Source of the DNA: Pelethousia sp034928145
GTDB lineage: Bacteria; Bacillota; Clostridia; Christensenellales; CAG-138
Reading direction: 5' to 3'
DNA length: 64,000 nucleotides
NCBI GenBank assembly: GCA_034928145.1
Contig: JAYFPE010000004.1
Coordinates: 62,001-126,000 of the forward strand
Shown here: positions 17,184 to 24,673 of the stretch, in pieces
Position numbering within the stretch: position 1 is the first letter of the stretch
Layout of the letters: every line of letters starts with the position of its first letter
The notes under the pieces: generated by a model
Databases searched by the model: none
What the model was told of the DNA's origin: nothing
Seen by the model: only the letters and a program-made list of their open reading frames with translations
Made by a program: the position numbers and the translations under genes

Positions 17184-17835
17184 CAATCAGAACCGGGCCC
17201 TCCCGGAAAAAACCGAATTATCCGTAGGCGCCCTGGTATCCCTCTTCGTGAACGGCAAGCGCTTGAGCAAGGAAATCCTGGAGCGGCGGGCCGAGCATCT
17301 GTTGTTGGGCGCGCTGGAGGAAAGCTGGGAAGTGCCCTTTCACCACCAAACGGCCTGCCTCGTGCAGATGCTGCCCGATCAGCGAATCCTCTTCGCGGTG
17401 CTGCGCTATGAGGAGGGTCGGGGCCGCGGCTTGGGGCGGCGGGATCTTTTCCGCCTGATCCCCGGCGGTTCCATGTATATCTGGTCCGGCCTCAACAAGA
17501 TGGCCATGCATGAGTGGTGCCCTCTTAAGGTATACGATCCCTACCTGACCGAGGAGGTATTGTTGGAGGACCAGGCGTTTTTATTTGCCCTATCCGAAAC
17601 AGAAGCCAGCATGATGGTGCACAAGCCGCTGCCGCTGGGCGCCTTTGCGGATTGTACCTTCGTACTGGATGAGAAGCCGCTGGTCATGCGGGCCGTGCTG
17701 GCCCGCTGCGAAGATCTGGATGGCGGCGCGGGCTACCGGGCCCATTTCATGCTGATCGACCCACAGCTGCAGCCCCTGCTGCGCGAGTTCCTGCTGGAGG
17801 AGCAGGCTAGGCGGCTGCAAGCGGCTGTGATATGA
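17173..17835 (+). CDS. PilZ/YcgR-like flagellar protein with degenerate second motif
   Basis: A 220-residue protein in the position and with the layout of YcgR-type motility regulators: an N-terminal beta domain (about 15-85) and a PilZ-like domain (about 88-200). The first cyclic-di-GMP motif, RxxxR, is present as RRDLFR at 89-94. The second, (D/N)xSxxG, is replaced by SETEASMM near 141-148 and lacks the glycine, so nucleotide binding may be weak or lost. YcgR proteins act as a flagellar brake. It overlaps flhG by 11 bp. The family call is by pattern and context, not certain. Confidence 0.6.
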   Translation: MESNNQNRALPEKTELSVGALVSLFVNGKRLSKEILERRAEHLLLGALEESWEVPFHHQTACLVQMLPDQRILFAVLRYEEGRGRGLGRRDLFRLIPGGSMYIWSGLNKMAMHEWCPLKVYDPYLTEEVLLEDQAFLFALSETEASMMVHKPLPLGAFADCTFVLDEKPLVMRAVLARCEDLDGGAGYRAHFMLIDPQLQPLLREFLLEEQARRLQAAVI

Positions 17836-17854
17836 TCAAGAAGGAGGAGAGCAT

Positions 17855-18640
17855 ATGGAGGAGCGCTTAAACCTGGCCCACGAGCAGGCGCAGGAACTTT
17901 GGCGCCAATTCCAGCAGGACCGCTCCGTGGAAAATAAAAATAAGCTGGTTATGCACTATCTCTTTTTGGTGCGTGGCATAGCCGGCCGCCTGATGCCCCT
18001 CTACAGCGCCCATACCAACTACGACGATCTGATTGGCTATGGGGTGCTGGGCTTGATCGACGCTGTGGACAAATTCATCCCTGAGCGCGGCGTCCGTTTT
18101 GACGCTTACGCGGCCAAGCGCATTCGGGGCGAAATCATCGACAACATGCGAAAGCAGGATTGGGCGTCGGCAAGCCTTAGGAGCCGCATCAAGCAAATCG
18201 GCCAGGCCTACGAAACGCTGGGCTACGAGCAGGATGACGTGGGCGAGGAGAAGGTGGCCGAGGCCCTGGGGCTGGATGTGCAGCAGGTGCGAGCCGCTCT
18301 TGAAAAAGCCTATATGTTCAACATGGTCCACTTTGAGGCTATTTTGAACAACGGCGCGGGCGGCGGCGCCTCCGTAGAGAACCTGCTGCCCGAAAACGAA
18401 GAGGAAGGGCCCCAGCGCCAGCTCGAAAAGCAGGAGTTCAAAAAAACGCTGATGGCGGCTATCACCCGCCTTTCCCCCAACGAAAGGCAGGTTATCACCC
18501 TCTACTATTACGAAGAACTGATGCTCAAGGATATTGCCCAATTGATGCAGGTCACACCGGCGCGGGTCTCCCAGATCCATTCCCGTGCCCTGCTCAAGAT
18601 ACGAACAGAGCTGGAAGGCTATATTCAGCAAGGCGATTAA
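17855..18640 (+). CDS. fliA: Flagellar RNA polymerase sigma factor FliA (SigD, sigma-28)
   Basis: A 261-residue sigma factor. Region 2 includes NYDDLIGYGVLGLIDAVDKF and RFDAYAAKRIRGEIIDNMRK; region 4 includes LSPNERQVITLYYYEELMLKDIAQLM and TPARVSQIHSRAL. This is the FliA/WhiG group that transcribes late flagellar and chemotaxis genes and is held by FlgM, whose gene lies 5 kb downstream. Sigma-28-type sites in this window precede the FtsA-like gene, the chemoreceptor and possibly flgF. AAGGAGGAG precedes the ATG. Confidence 0.95.
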   Translation: MEERLNLAHEQAQELWRQFQQDRSVENKNKLVMHYLFLVRGIAGRLMPLYSAHTNYDDLIGYGVLGLIDAVDKFIPERGVRFDAYAAKRIRGEIIDNMRKQDWASASLRSRIKQIGQAYETLGYEQDDVGEEKVAEALGLDVQQVRAALEKAYMFNMVHFEAILNNGAGGGASVENLLPENEEEGPQRQLEKQEFKKTLMAAITRLSPNERQVITLYYYEELMLKDIAQLMQVTPARVSQIHSRALLKIRTELEGYIQQGD

Positions 18641-18743
18641 AGCAAGGCGCATATACGAAGAATATATAAACCAGAACGGCAATTCTCGCAAATAAAGTTC
18701 AATGCATTTCAGATAGAACCATATGGAACGGAGGTGGCAGGTC

Positions 18744-20534
18744 ATGAAGCTATTCCGATCGAACAAAGGCGTCGGGCACGAGCAGGCGGCCCCGGAAGAG
18801 GCCGCGGCCAAAGAGGCGATCGATATTTCCGCGCCGCTAGAGCCTGAGGAAACGCCGCAACAGGCAGATCAGAATGAAGGGGACGAACGGGAACTGACGG
18901 AAGCCGATTTTCTCCTGGCCTATGAGCCGGAGGGCGTATTTTTGAGCATCGCCGGCGGGCGGCCATTGCGCGTATCGGAACAGGAGCGGCTGGTCCGCTA
19001 TCTTTCCCGCAAGAAGGTTAAGCTGCTGGATATGGAAAAGGTGCTGCCTGCCCTCAACGGCGCAGGCGTAGAGCACCTTTGGATCGCGCCGCAGCAGGAG
19101 GAGAGCGTTTATGACGAAGCCTACGCCCTGACCTTATCCGCAGACATGATGGAAGCCTACGTCACGCTTTCGGCCCCGGAGCCGGGCAAGGGCAAGCGGC
19201 TATCCGCGGAGCAAGTGCTCGAGGAACTGGCCCGGCGCAGCCAGATTACCTACGGGCTGGATCGGGAGGGCTTTCGCGCTTTTTTGGCTGCGCCCGTTTA
19301 TGACGAGCCCTTCGTGATTGCCCGTGGCCTGGCTGCGATTCCCGGGGAGGATGGAAGGCTGGATTGGCACATCGAACGGCGGGACGGCATTACCACCTAT
19401 AAGCTTCGCGACGTGAAGGAGGACGAGCAGGTCGATTATAAAAACCTTGACCTGTTCGACCAGGTCAAGCAGGATCAGTTGCTGGTGACCCGGATACCTC
19501 CCAAGGAGGGCAAGCCCGGGCGCACGGTGCTGGGGCGGGAGACTCCGGCGGCACCGGGGAAGAACTACCTCCTGCCACAGGGCAAGAATACCTACATCAC
19601 CAAAGATGGACTCGAGCTGCGTGCGGCCCTGGCGGGCCGAGTGGATGAGATAAATGGCCATTTGATCGTGAGCAACGTGTACCACATCCCGGGAGATGTG
19701 GATCTGAGCGTGGGCAACATCGATTTCGACGGCGACGTGGTGGTGGACGGCAACGTGATCAGCGGCTTCACCATCAAAGCCTCGGGCAGCATTGAGGTCA
19801 AAGGCATCGTGGAAGGCTCGGCCCTGGAGGCTGGGGGCGATATCTTCATCCGCGGCGGCATTCAAGGGGGCGGCAAGGGCATGCTGCAGGCGCAGGAAGG
19901 CATCTATGTGCGCTTTGCGGAATACGCCACCCTGCAGGCGGGTACCATCGTATCCGCGGAAAGCCTTCTGCACAGCAACGTCAGTTGCCTGGGCCCGGTG
20001 GAGGTTGTGGATGGCCGGGGGAGCATCATCGGCGGCAACGTTTGTGCGGCCACGTATATCGCCGCCCGGTTTTTGGGCAATTCCAGCGGCCGTGCTACGG
20101 ACTTGCAGGTGGGCCTTTCTCCAAAGAGCCGGGTGCGCCTGGCGGAGCTGGAGAAGATGACGTTTTCCCTCAAAAAGGTGGTAGAGCGCCTGCAGGTCAT
20201 TTTACAGGAGAACCCGGACGCCCCGCCCAAGGGGCAGCGGGAGCAGGAGGCGCGCATGGAGAATGTGCGCAAGCTCCTCCAATATAAAAAACTGATGCTG
20301 GATTACGAAGCGGAGCTGGAAGAACTCAAAGAGAGTATGGATGGGAAAAAGAACGGGGAGGTGCACGCTATGCAAACAGCCTACCCCGGCATATGCATCA
20401 CCATCGGCCTAGCCAAGAACAGGCTGACGCAATCCGTGGATTATGCCACTTTCCGGCGGGTAGAGGGGAATATCGAATTTACAAACTGCCGCTTCCGGCC
20501 GGAGTTGGTGCGTACAAGAAAAAGAAGGAGATGA
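18744..20534 (+). CDS. FapA/DUF342 family protein
   Basis: A 596-residue protein. An acidic N-terminal segment (about 1-60) is followed by the FapA N-terminal domain, then the DUF342 right-handed beta-helix rich in Gly-Asp (VDLSVGNIDFDGDVVVDGNV, about 320-350, and GGDIFIRGGIQGGGKG), and a C-terminal coiled coil (about 470-545). Members are common in Clostridial flagellar operons; the role is not established. The frame opens at 18723, but GGAGGT stands 8-9 bases before the ATG at 18744, which I chose. A 103-bp gap separates it from fliA. Confidence 0.88.
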   Translation: MKLFRSNKGVGHEQAAPEEAAAKEAIDISAPLEPEETPQQADQNEGDERELTEADFLLAYEPEGVFLSIAGGRPLRVSEQERLVRYLSRKKVKLLDMEKVLPALNGAGVEHLWIAPQQEESVYDEAYALTLSADMMEAYVTLSAPEPGKGKRLSAEQVLEELARRSQITYGLDREGFRAFLAAPVYDEPFVIARGLAAIPGEDGRLDWHIERRDGITTYKLRDVKEDEQVDYKNLDLFDQVKQDQLLVTRIPPKEGKPGRTVLGRETPAAPGKNYLLPQGKNTYITKDGLELRAALAGRVDEINGHLIVSNVYHIPGDVDLSVGNIDFDGDVVVDGNVISGFTIKASGSIEVKGIVEGSALEAGGDIFIRGGIQGGGKGMLQAQEGIYVRFAEYATLQAGTIVSAESLLHSNVSCLGPVEVVDGRGSIIGGNVCAATYIAARFLGNSSGRATDLQVGLSPKSRVRLAELEKMTFSLKKVVERLQVILQENPDAPPKGQREQEARMENVRKLLQYKKLMLDYEAELEELKESMDGKKNGEVHAMQTAYPGICITIGLAKNRLTQSVDYATFRRVEGNIEFTNCRFRPELVRTRKRRR

Positions 20535-20540
20535 GCTTGC

Positions 20541-20876
20541 ATGATCAAGGGCATAGATGCGCAGGTCATGACGCAGCGGGTTACGGAATATTCCAAAGAC
20601 GTGAGCGCCACGCTGCATAGGGACGAACTGGCCAACGAGTTTGCGGATCGCATGAACAAGCTCAACGCACAGCAGGAGGCCAAAACCGTTTCCCATCTGG
20701 AAAAAGCGGAGCATGCCCGCGTCAATGTGGATCAGGAGCAGGGCCACGAGCGGCAGGAACAGCGGCGCAGGCAGGATAAGGCCATGCCCGGACAGGCCGA
20801 GGCGGCCGCCCGGGAGCCGGAGCTGCCTGGAATCGGGCCGCGTACGGAACCCCGGCTGCTGGACATCGAGATATAA
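20541..20876 (+). CDS. Small hydrophilic flagellar-operon protein of unknown function
   Basis: A 111-residue protein, MIKGIDAQVMTQRVTEYSKD at the start, almost without hydrophobic stretches and rich in Gln, Glu and Arg. Residues about 35-80 should form a charged helix. It has no cysteine and no motif I can name. It begins 6 bp after the FapA-type gene and ends 2 bp before the DUF6115 gene. Similar small proteins occur beside FapA genes in other Clostridial motility operons, which is the main reason to accept it as real. GAGATGAGC upstream is a modest Shine-Dalgarno. Confidence 0.75.
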   Translation: MIKGIDAQVMTQRVTEYSKDVSATLHRDELANEFADRMNKLNAQQEAKTVSHLEKAEHARVNVDQEQGHERQEQRRRQDKAMPGQAEAAAREPELPGIGPRTEPRLLDIEI

Positions 20877-20911
20877 GATTGAAATTCCACAAGAAGGAGT
20901 TTGTTAGCGGA

Positions 20912-21625
20912 GTGAATTGGCCGGTCTTCGCCTTGGTAACCTATGTTTTCTTTCTGGCGTTGTTGTTGGCTGCGCTAATCCTGCGGAGCCTGCGTGACAC
21001 GAAAGGCCGCTACCAAAAGCTGCTGGAAGAAAAAGAACAAAAGCTCATGGCCATGCAGTTGGATCTGGAGGATACGCTGGAGGCCCTACAGGCGCAGGCA
21101 GCTGTGCTGGAAACGGAATGGGGCGCGGCCCAGCGCCGTTCCCAGGACTCACTGGTATCCGTTCAGCAGCGCTTGCTGGAGATCCAGGGCGGCTTATCCG
21201 GCCTGCAAGGACGTATCGCCCGGCTGGAGCGCGCGCCCGGGCCGCAGGCCGCTGAACCCGCTTTAGCGGTTCGGCAGGCCGAGCTCGTTCCGCCGCAGCC
21301 GGCTCAGCGGGAGGGCCCCGTACCGGACAGCTCCGGGGTGGATAGCCCCGGAGTGGATAGTCCCGGGGTGGGTAGTCCCGGAGTGGACCGTTCCGGGGTG
21401 GAGCGCCCCGGGCTAGAGAACTTTGATCCGGAGCGCTTCGGGGCGGAAGACGCGACTGAGCTGGAGCAGCCCAGGCAGCGGGCGCTGTCGCTGTTGCAAA
21501 GCGGCATGAGTGTGGCCCAGGTTTCGCGGGAGCTGGGATGCTCCTTTACGGAGGCCACGCTGCTTTTTGACCAATGGCGCAGGGGATATCTCAGGGAGGA
21601 ACTGGAGGAAGGCCCGCCGGCATGA
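20912..21625 (+). CDS. DUF6115-type membrane-anchored coiled-coil protein
   Basis: A protein of about 237 residues if it starts at the GTG at 20912, 12 bases after AAGGAG; a TTG at 20879 would add 11 residues but has no Shine-Dalgarno. Layout: one membrane helix (VFALVTYVFFLALLLAALIL), a coiled coil (about 35-110), a disordered region with five SPGVD-type pentapeptide repeats, and a C-terminal helix-turn-helix-like segment (ALSLLQSGMSVAQVSRELG). This is the layout of the YlxL/SwrB-like DUF6115 proteins beside sigD; SwrB promotes basal-body maturation in Bacillus. Function here is inferred. Confidence 0.7.
   Translation: MNWPVFALVTYVFFLALLLAALILRSLRDTKGRYQKLLEEKEQKLMAMQLDLEDTLEALQAQAAVLETEWGAAQRRSQDSLVSVQQRLLEIQGGLSGLQGRIARLERAPGPQAAEPALAVRQAELVPPQPAQREGPVPDSSGVDSPGVDSPGVGSPGVDRSGVERPGLENFDPERFGAEDATELEQPRQRALSLLQSGMSVAQVSRELGCSFTEATLLFDQWRRGYLREELEEGPPA
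21332..21406 (+). repeat. Five imperfect 15-bp tandem repeats in the DUF6115 gene
   Basis: Units of the form CCCGGGGTGGATAGT repeat five times without a gap and encode the pentapeptide SPGVD and variants (SSGVD, SPGVG, RSGVE). The unit is a multiple of three, so copy-number change would keep the frame. Confidence 0.85.
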
Positions 21626-21666
21626 GGTTTTCGGGGCTTTTCTTGCAAATTTTCAATGCGAAGGGC

Positions 21667-21694
21667 TAAAGTCTAAGGCGGAAAACTGCGATAT
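21667..21694 (+). promoter_or_regulatory. Candidate sigma-28 promoter upstream of flgF
   Basis: TAAA, a 16-base gap and TGCGATAT resemble TAAA-N15-GCCGATAT with one extra spacer base and two mismatches. It lies between the DUF6115 stop and flgF, about 60 bases from the start, where the second half of the supercluster begins. Confidence 0.5.
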
Positions 21695-21753
21695 AATAAT
21701 TGAGGTTTAAGAATGCCTCGGGCAGAATGGCAATGGCAGGAGGAAAAACGCGT

Positions 21754-22515
21754 ATGGTGCGTGGATTATACTTAGCTGGCACCGGCATGCTGGTGCAGCG
21801 CAGCAAAATGGACGTAACGACCAACAATATCGCCAATGCGGATACCTTGGGATATAAGCAGGATACCCTGCTTTCCCGCTCCTTTGAGGATATGCTCATC
21901 AGCCGCATGAACGACCCTTCCGTGCTCAACCAAACCAAGGTGGTAGGCCCACTGGGCACGGGCACCCATATCGACGAGGTATTCACCTCTTTTGAGCAGG
22001 GTACGCCGGAGCAGACCGGCCTTTCCACGGATCTATGCATCGTAGGCAGAGCCTTCTTCGCGGTGGATACCCCGGATGGCGAGCGCTATACCCGGGCGGG
22101 CAACTTTACGCTCGACTCGGAGGGCAACCTGCTCGACGCCAATGGCAACGCCGTTTTGGGCGAGGGCGGAGGCATCCAGCTAACGAGCGACCGCTTCTTT
22201 GTAAACAACATGGGCCACATCGTCGACCTGGATACGGGCGAGCAGGTGGGCGCGTTGCGCCTGGTCGATTTCGATAACCCCGAGAACCTGCGCAAGGCGG
22301 GAAACAACTACTTCTACGACTACGGCGGAGCCGGCGGCGGGGAAGCCGAGGATTCTCAAGTGATGCAGGGCTACATCGAAACCAGCAATGTCAACATCGC
22401 CAGGGAGATGGTGGATATGATCATCACCAGCCGGGCTTACGAAACCAACCAGCGCTCTGCCCGCATGATCGACGAAACGTTGGATCGGGCCGTGAACGAC
22501 ATCGCCAAGTTCTAA
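21754..22515 (+). CDS. flgF: Flagellar rod protein FlgF/FlhO type
   Basis: A 253-residue hook-basal-body axial protein. The N-terminus GLYLAGTGMLVQRSKMDVTT with NNIANADTLGYKQD and the C-terminus NIAREMVDMIITSRAYETNQ are the two coiled-coil ends of distal-rod proteins; GRAFFAVDTPDGERYTRAG is the central motif. It is paired with flgG, like FlhO/FlhP of Bacillus. The frame is open from a TTG at 21700, but CAGGAGGA precedes the ATG at 21754 and gives the family start. Confidence 0.9.
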   Translation: MVRGLYLAGTGMLVQRSKMDVTTNNIANADTLGYKQDTLLSRSFEDMLISRMNDPSVLNQTKVVGPLGTGTHIDEVFTSFEQGTPEQTGLSTDLCIVGRAFFAVDTPDGERYTRAGNFTLDSEGNLLDANGNAVLGEGGGIQLTSDRFFVNNMGHIVDLDTGEQVGALRLVDFDNPENLRKAGNNYFYDYGGAGGGEAEDSQVMQGYIETSNVNIAREMVDMIITSRAYETNQRSARMIDETLDRAVNDIAKF

Positions 22516-22547
22516 CCGCCCAAGCGTGAACGAGGAAAGGAAGCAGC

Positions 22548-23315
22548 ATGATCCAATCTACCTATACGGCGCGCGGCGGCCTCATCGCCCAGCAACAGCG
22601 CCTGGACATTATCGCCAACAATATGGCGAATCTGAGCACTACGGCCTATAAGGCGGTGCGGGCGGACTTTAAAGACGCCCTCTATCAAACCATGGCGCGC
22701 CCCGTGCAGCCCCAGGATGGGCTGAACCTGCAAAAGGGCACAGGCGTCCTCTTGGGCGCGACCACCCGCGATTTTACCCAGGGTACGCCCCAGATGACGG
22801 GCGGCGCGCTCGACCTGATGCTCAGCGGAGACGGCTTCTTCGCCTTGCAGGATATTGATGGCGAAACCGCCTACACCCGCGACGGCACCTTCGCCCTCTC
22901 GGTGGAGGATGGCGGCAACTTCCTGGTTACCGGGGATGGGCGCTATGTGCTCGATAAAAATGGCCAACCCATCAATATTAAAGATACCTCTACGGACGAC
23001 CTCTCCATCCAGGCGGACGGTACCATGCGGAATACGGCCACAGGCGAGGAATTAGGGCAGCTGGGCATCTTCACCTTCGTCAACCGCCAGGGATTGATGG
23101 CTAACTCGGGTAACCGCTTCGAGCCCACGGATAGCTCCGGCGAGGCCATCGAATCCACGGCCACGGTGCGCCAGGGCTACCTCGAATCCTCCAATGTGGA
23201 CCTAGCCAGCGAGATGGTGCGCATGATCCGCACACAGCGCGTATTCTCCCTCACCTCCCGCGCGCTGACCACGGCGGACCAGATGGATTCCGAGGCCAAC
23301 CAGATTCGGCGCTAA
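22548..23315 (+). CDS. flgG: Flagellar distal rod protein FlgG/FlhP type
   Basis: A 255-residue distal-rod protein beginning MIQSTYTARGGLIAQQQRLD with NNMANLSTTAYKAV, the central GDGFFALQDIDGETAYTRDG and the C-terminal NVDLASEMVRMIRTQRVFS. It follows flgF by 32 bp with GAGGAAAGGAAG as ribosome site. The pair would form the distal rod under the hook; the hook gene flgE itself is not in this window. Confidence 0.92.
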   Translation: MIQSTYTARGGLIAQQQRLDIIANNMANLSTTAYKAVRADFKDALYQTMARPVQPQDGLNLQKGTGVLLGATTRDFTQGTPQMTGGALDLMLSGDGFFALQDIDGETAYTRDGTFALSVEDGGNFLVTGDGRYVLDKNGQPINIKDTSTDDLSIQADGTMRNTATGEELGQLGIFTFVNRQGLMANSGNRFEPTDSSGEAIESTATVRQGYLESSNVDLASEMVRMIRTQRVFSLTSRALTTADQMDSEANQIRR

Positions 23316-23339
23316 GCCGGCCCAACAGGAGGGTAAAGC

Positions 23340-23774
23340 ATGCAACTGATCAAATGCAAATGGTGCGGCAGGCCCTTCCAGAGCTACGGTCATAATTTCT
23401 GCCCACAATGTGTGCAGGAGTTGGATGAGCAATATAAGCCTGTACGTGATTACCTTTACGACAACCCCAACGCCACCATCGAGGAAGTGATGGAATCGAC
23501 CGGCGCGGCTGAGCGGGTGATTCTCTATTACTTGCGGGACGGCCGGCTGCAAATGGCCAACTTGAGCGGCCTGTTGCGTTGCGAGCAATGCGGCGCGCCC
23601 ATTAACACCGGCCGCTTGTGCGAAACCTGCACCAGCAAGGTGGAAGAGCGCATCGTTAAGCCCTTGCGGGAACGTATGGCCAAAATGCGCAAACAGGAAC
23701 AAAATCAGGACGATGCTGCGGGCAGCAGGATGTATACCTACCAGGAGGAGCGTTTTCGAGGCAGGGACCATTAA
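23340..23774 (+). CDS. Flagellar operon protein, TIGR03826 (YvyF-like)
   Basis: A 144-residue protein with two zinc-ribbon-like pairs: CKWCGRPF...CPQC at the N-terminus and CEQCGAPI...CETC near residues 80-100, around a helix-turn-helix-like segment (ATIEEVMESTGAAERVILYYLRDGRL). This is the layout of the TIGR03826/YvyF family, found beside flgM in Bacillus and Clostridia and suggested to regulate flagellar gene expression; no reaction is known. flgM follows after 61 bp. Confidence 0.88.
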   Translation: MQLIKCKWCGRPFQSYGHNFCPQCVQELDEQYKPVRDYLYDNPNATIEEVMESTGAAERVILYYLRDGRLQMANLSGLLRCEQCGAPINTGRLCETCTSKVEERIVKPLRERMAKMRKQEQNQDDAAGSRMYTYQEERFRGRDH

Positions 23775-23835
23775 AGCCAAGCGCTTCATCCCCCGTTTTA
23801 GTACAGGGCGTTCAAACAAAAAAGGAGTGATTACC

Positions 23836-24108
23836 ATGAAAATCGGATCCGTAAACCCCGTCATCGGGCAATATAACCAAATTAAAACGGGGGCCGCGCG
23901 CAAGCTGCCTGAAGCCCAGGACGCCGCGGATAGCGTAGAGCTTTCCCCGGAGGCGCTGCTTTTTTCCGAAGCCTTTGGCGCGGCGCGTAGGAGCATGCAG
24001 GGGGCAACGCCAGGGCAGGAGGTCAAGATCAACCAAATCATGGAGCAAATGCGCGCGGGCAGCTACCAGGTCGAGATCAAGGATATCTGCGATAAGCTTC
24101 TTTCATGA
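23836..24108 (+). CDS. flgM: Anti-sigma-28 factor FlgM
   Basis: A 90-residue protein with the FlgM C-terminal pattern: DSVELSPEALLFSEA, then KINQIMEQMRAGSYQVEIKDICDKLL. FlgM binds FliA and holds it inactive until it is exported through the finished hook. AAAGGAG precedes the ATG at 23836. Its last bases overlap the flgN start (ATGA), implying coupled translation of the anti-sigma factor with the hook-filament-junction chaperone. Confidence 0.9.
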   Translation: MKIGSVNPVIGQYNQIKTGAARKLPEAQDAADSVELSPEALLFSEAFGAARRSMQGATPGQEVKINQIMEQMRAGSYQVEIKDICDKLLS

Positions 24109-24620
24109 GGGAGGTTCTTTCATTGTATCAGGCGGTGGGTGAGCAGTTGGTTGCCTTGCTGGCTGTTTATGGTCAGCTTTTGCAGCTAGCCCGGGAAAAG
24201 GAACCCGTCCTGCAAACCAATAACGACCTAGAGGCCCTACGCAGTCTCACCGAGCGCGAGGAGGCTCTGATGGATCAGGCGGCGCAGGTGGAGCGGCTGC
24301 GGATGGAAGCCGTGGCGAAGATTGCGGAGGGAAAGGGGATAGACCCCGAAGTTCTCACCGTATCCGCCTTAGCGGAACAGGCCGCGCAGCCCGAGCGGGA
24401 AGCCCTGCTTGCGGCGGCCGGGGAGCTGACGGAGGTGCTGCGGCAGTTACGGATGCAAAACGATATGAACAGGCAATTGCTACAGATGAACCTGAGCTTT
24501 GCCGCCTTTGTGCTGGATAGTACGGCCCGGGAAACAAGCCTGGGCGATACCTACGGCGCCTCCGGCGCTCCGGCGGAGAAAGCCGAAAGCGGCTACCGCC
24601 TTTTAGATAGCGAGATATAA
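24105..24620 (+). CDS. flgN: FlgN-type flagellar export chaperone
   Basis: A 171-residue helical protein (or 165 residues if the TTG at 24123, which follows a good GGGAGG site, is used) dominated by heptad-like helices (LYQAVGEQLVALLAVYGQLL, EALRSLTEREEALMDQAAQV). The family is FlgN, the chaperone that escorts FlgK and FlgL to the export gate. The ATG at 24105 overlaps the flgM stop. Position directly before flgK and flgL supports the call. Confidence 0.85.
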   Translation: MREVLSLYQAVGEQLVALLAVYGQLLQLAREKEPVLQTNNDLEALRSLTEREEALMDQAAQVERLRMEAVAKIAEGKGIDPEVLTVSALAEQAAQPEREALLAAAGELTEVLRQLRMQNDMNRQLLQMNLSFAAFVLDSTARETSLGDTYGASGAPAEKAESGYRLLDSEI

Positions 24621-24673
24621 AGCCAATATAAGACCGTTTACCCCTTTTTGACCAGAAAACACGAGGTGCGCGC

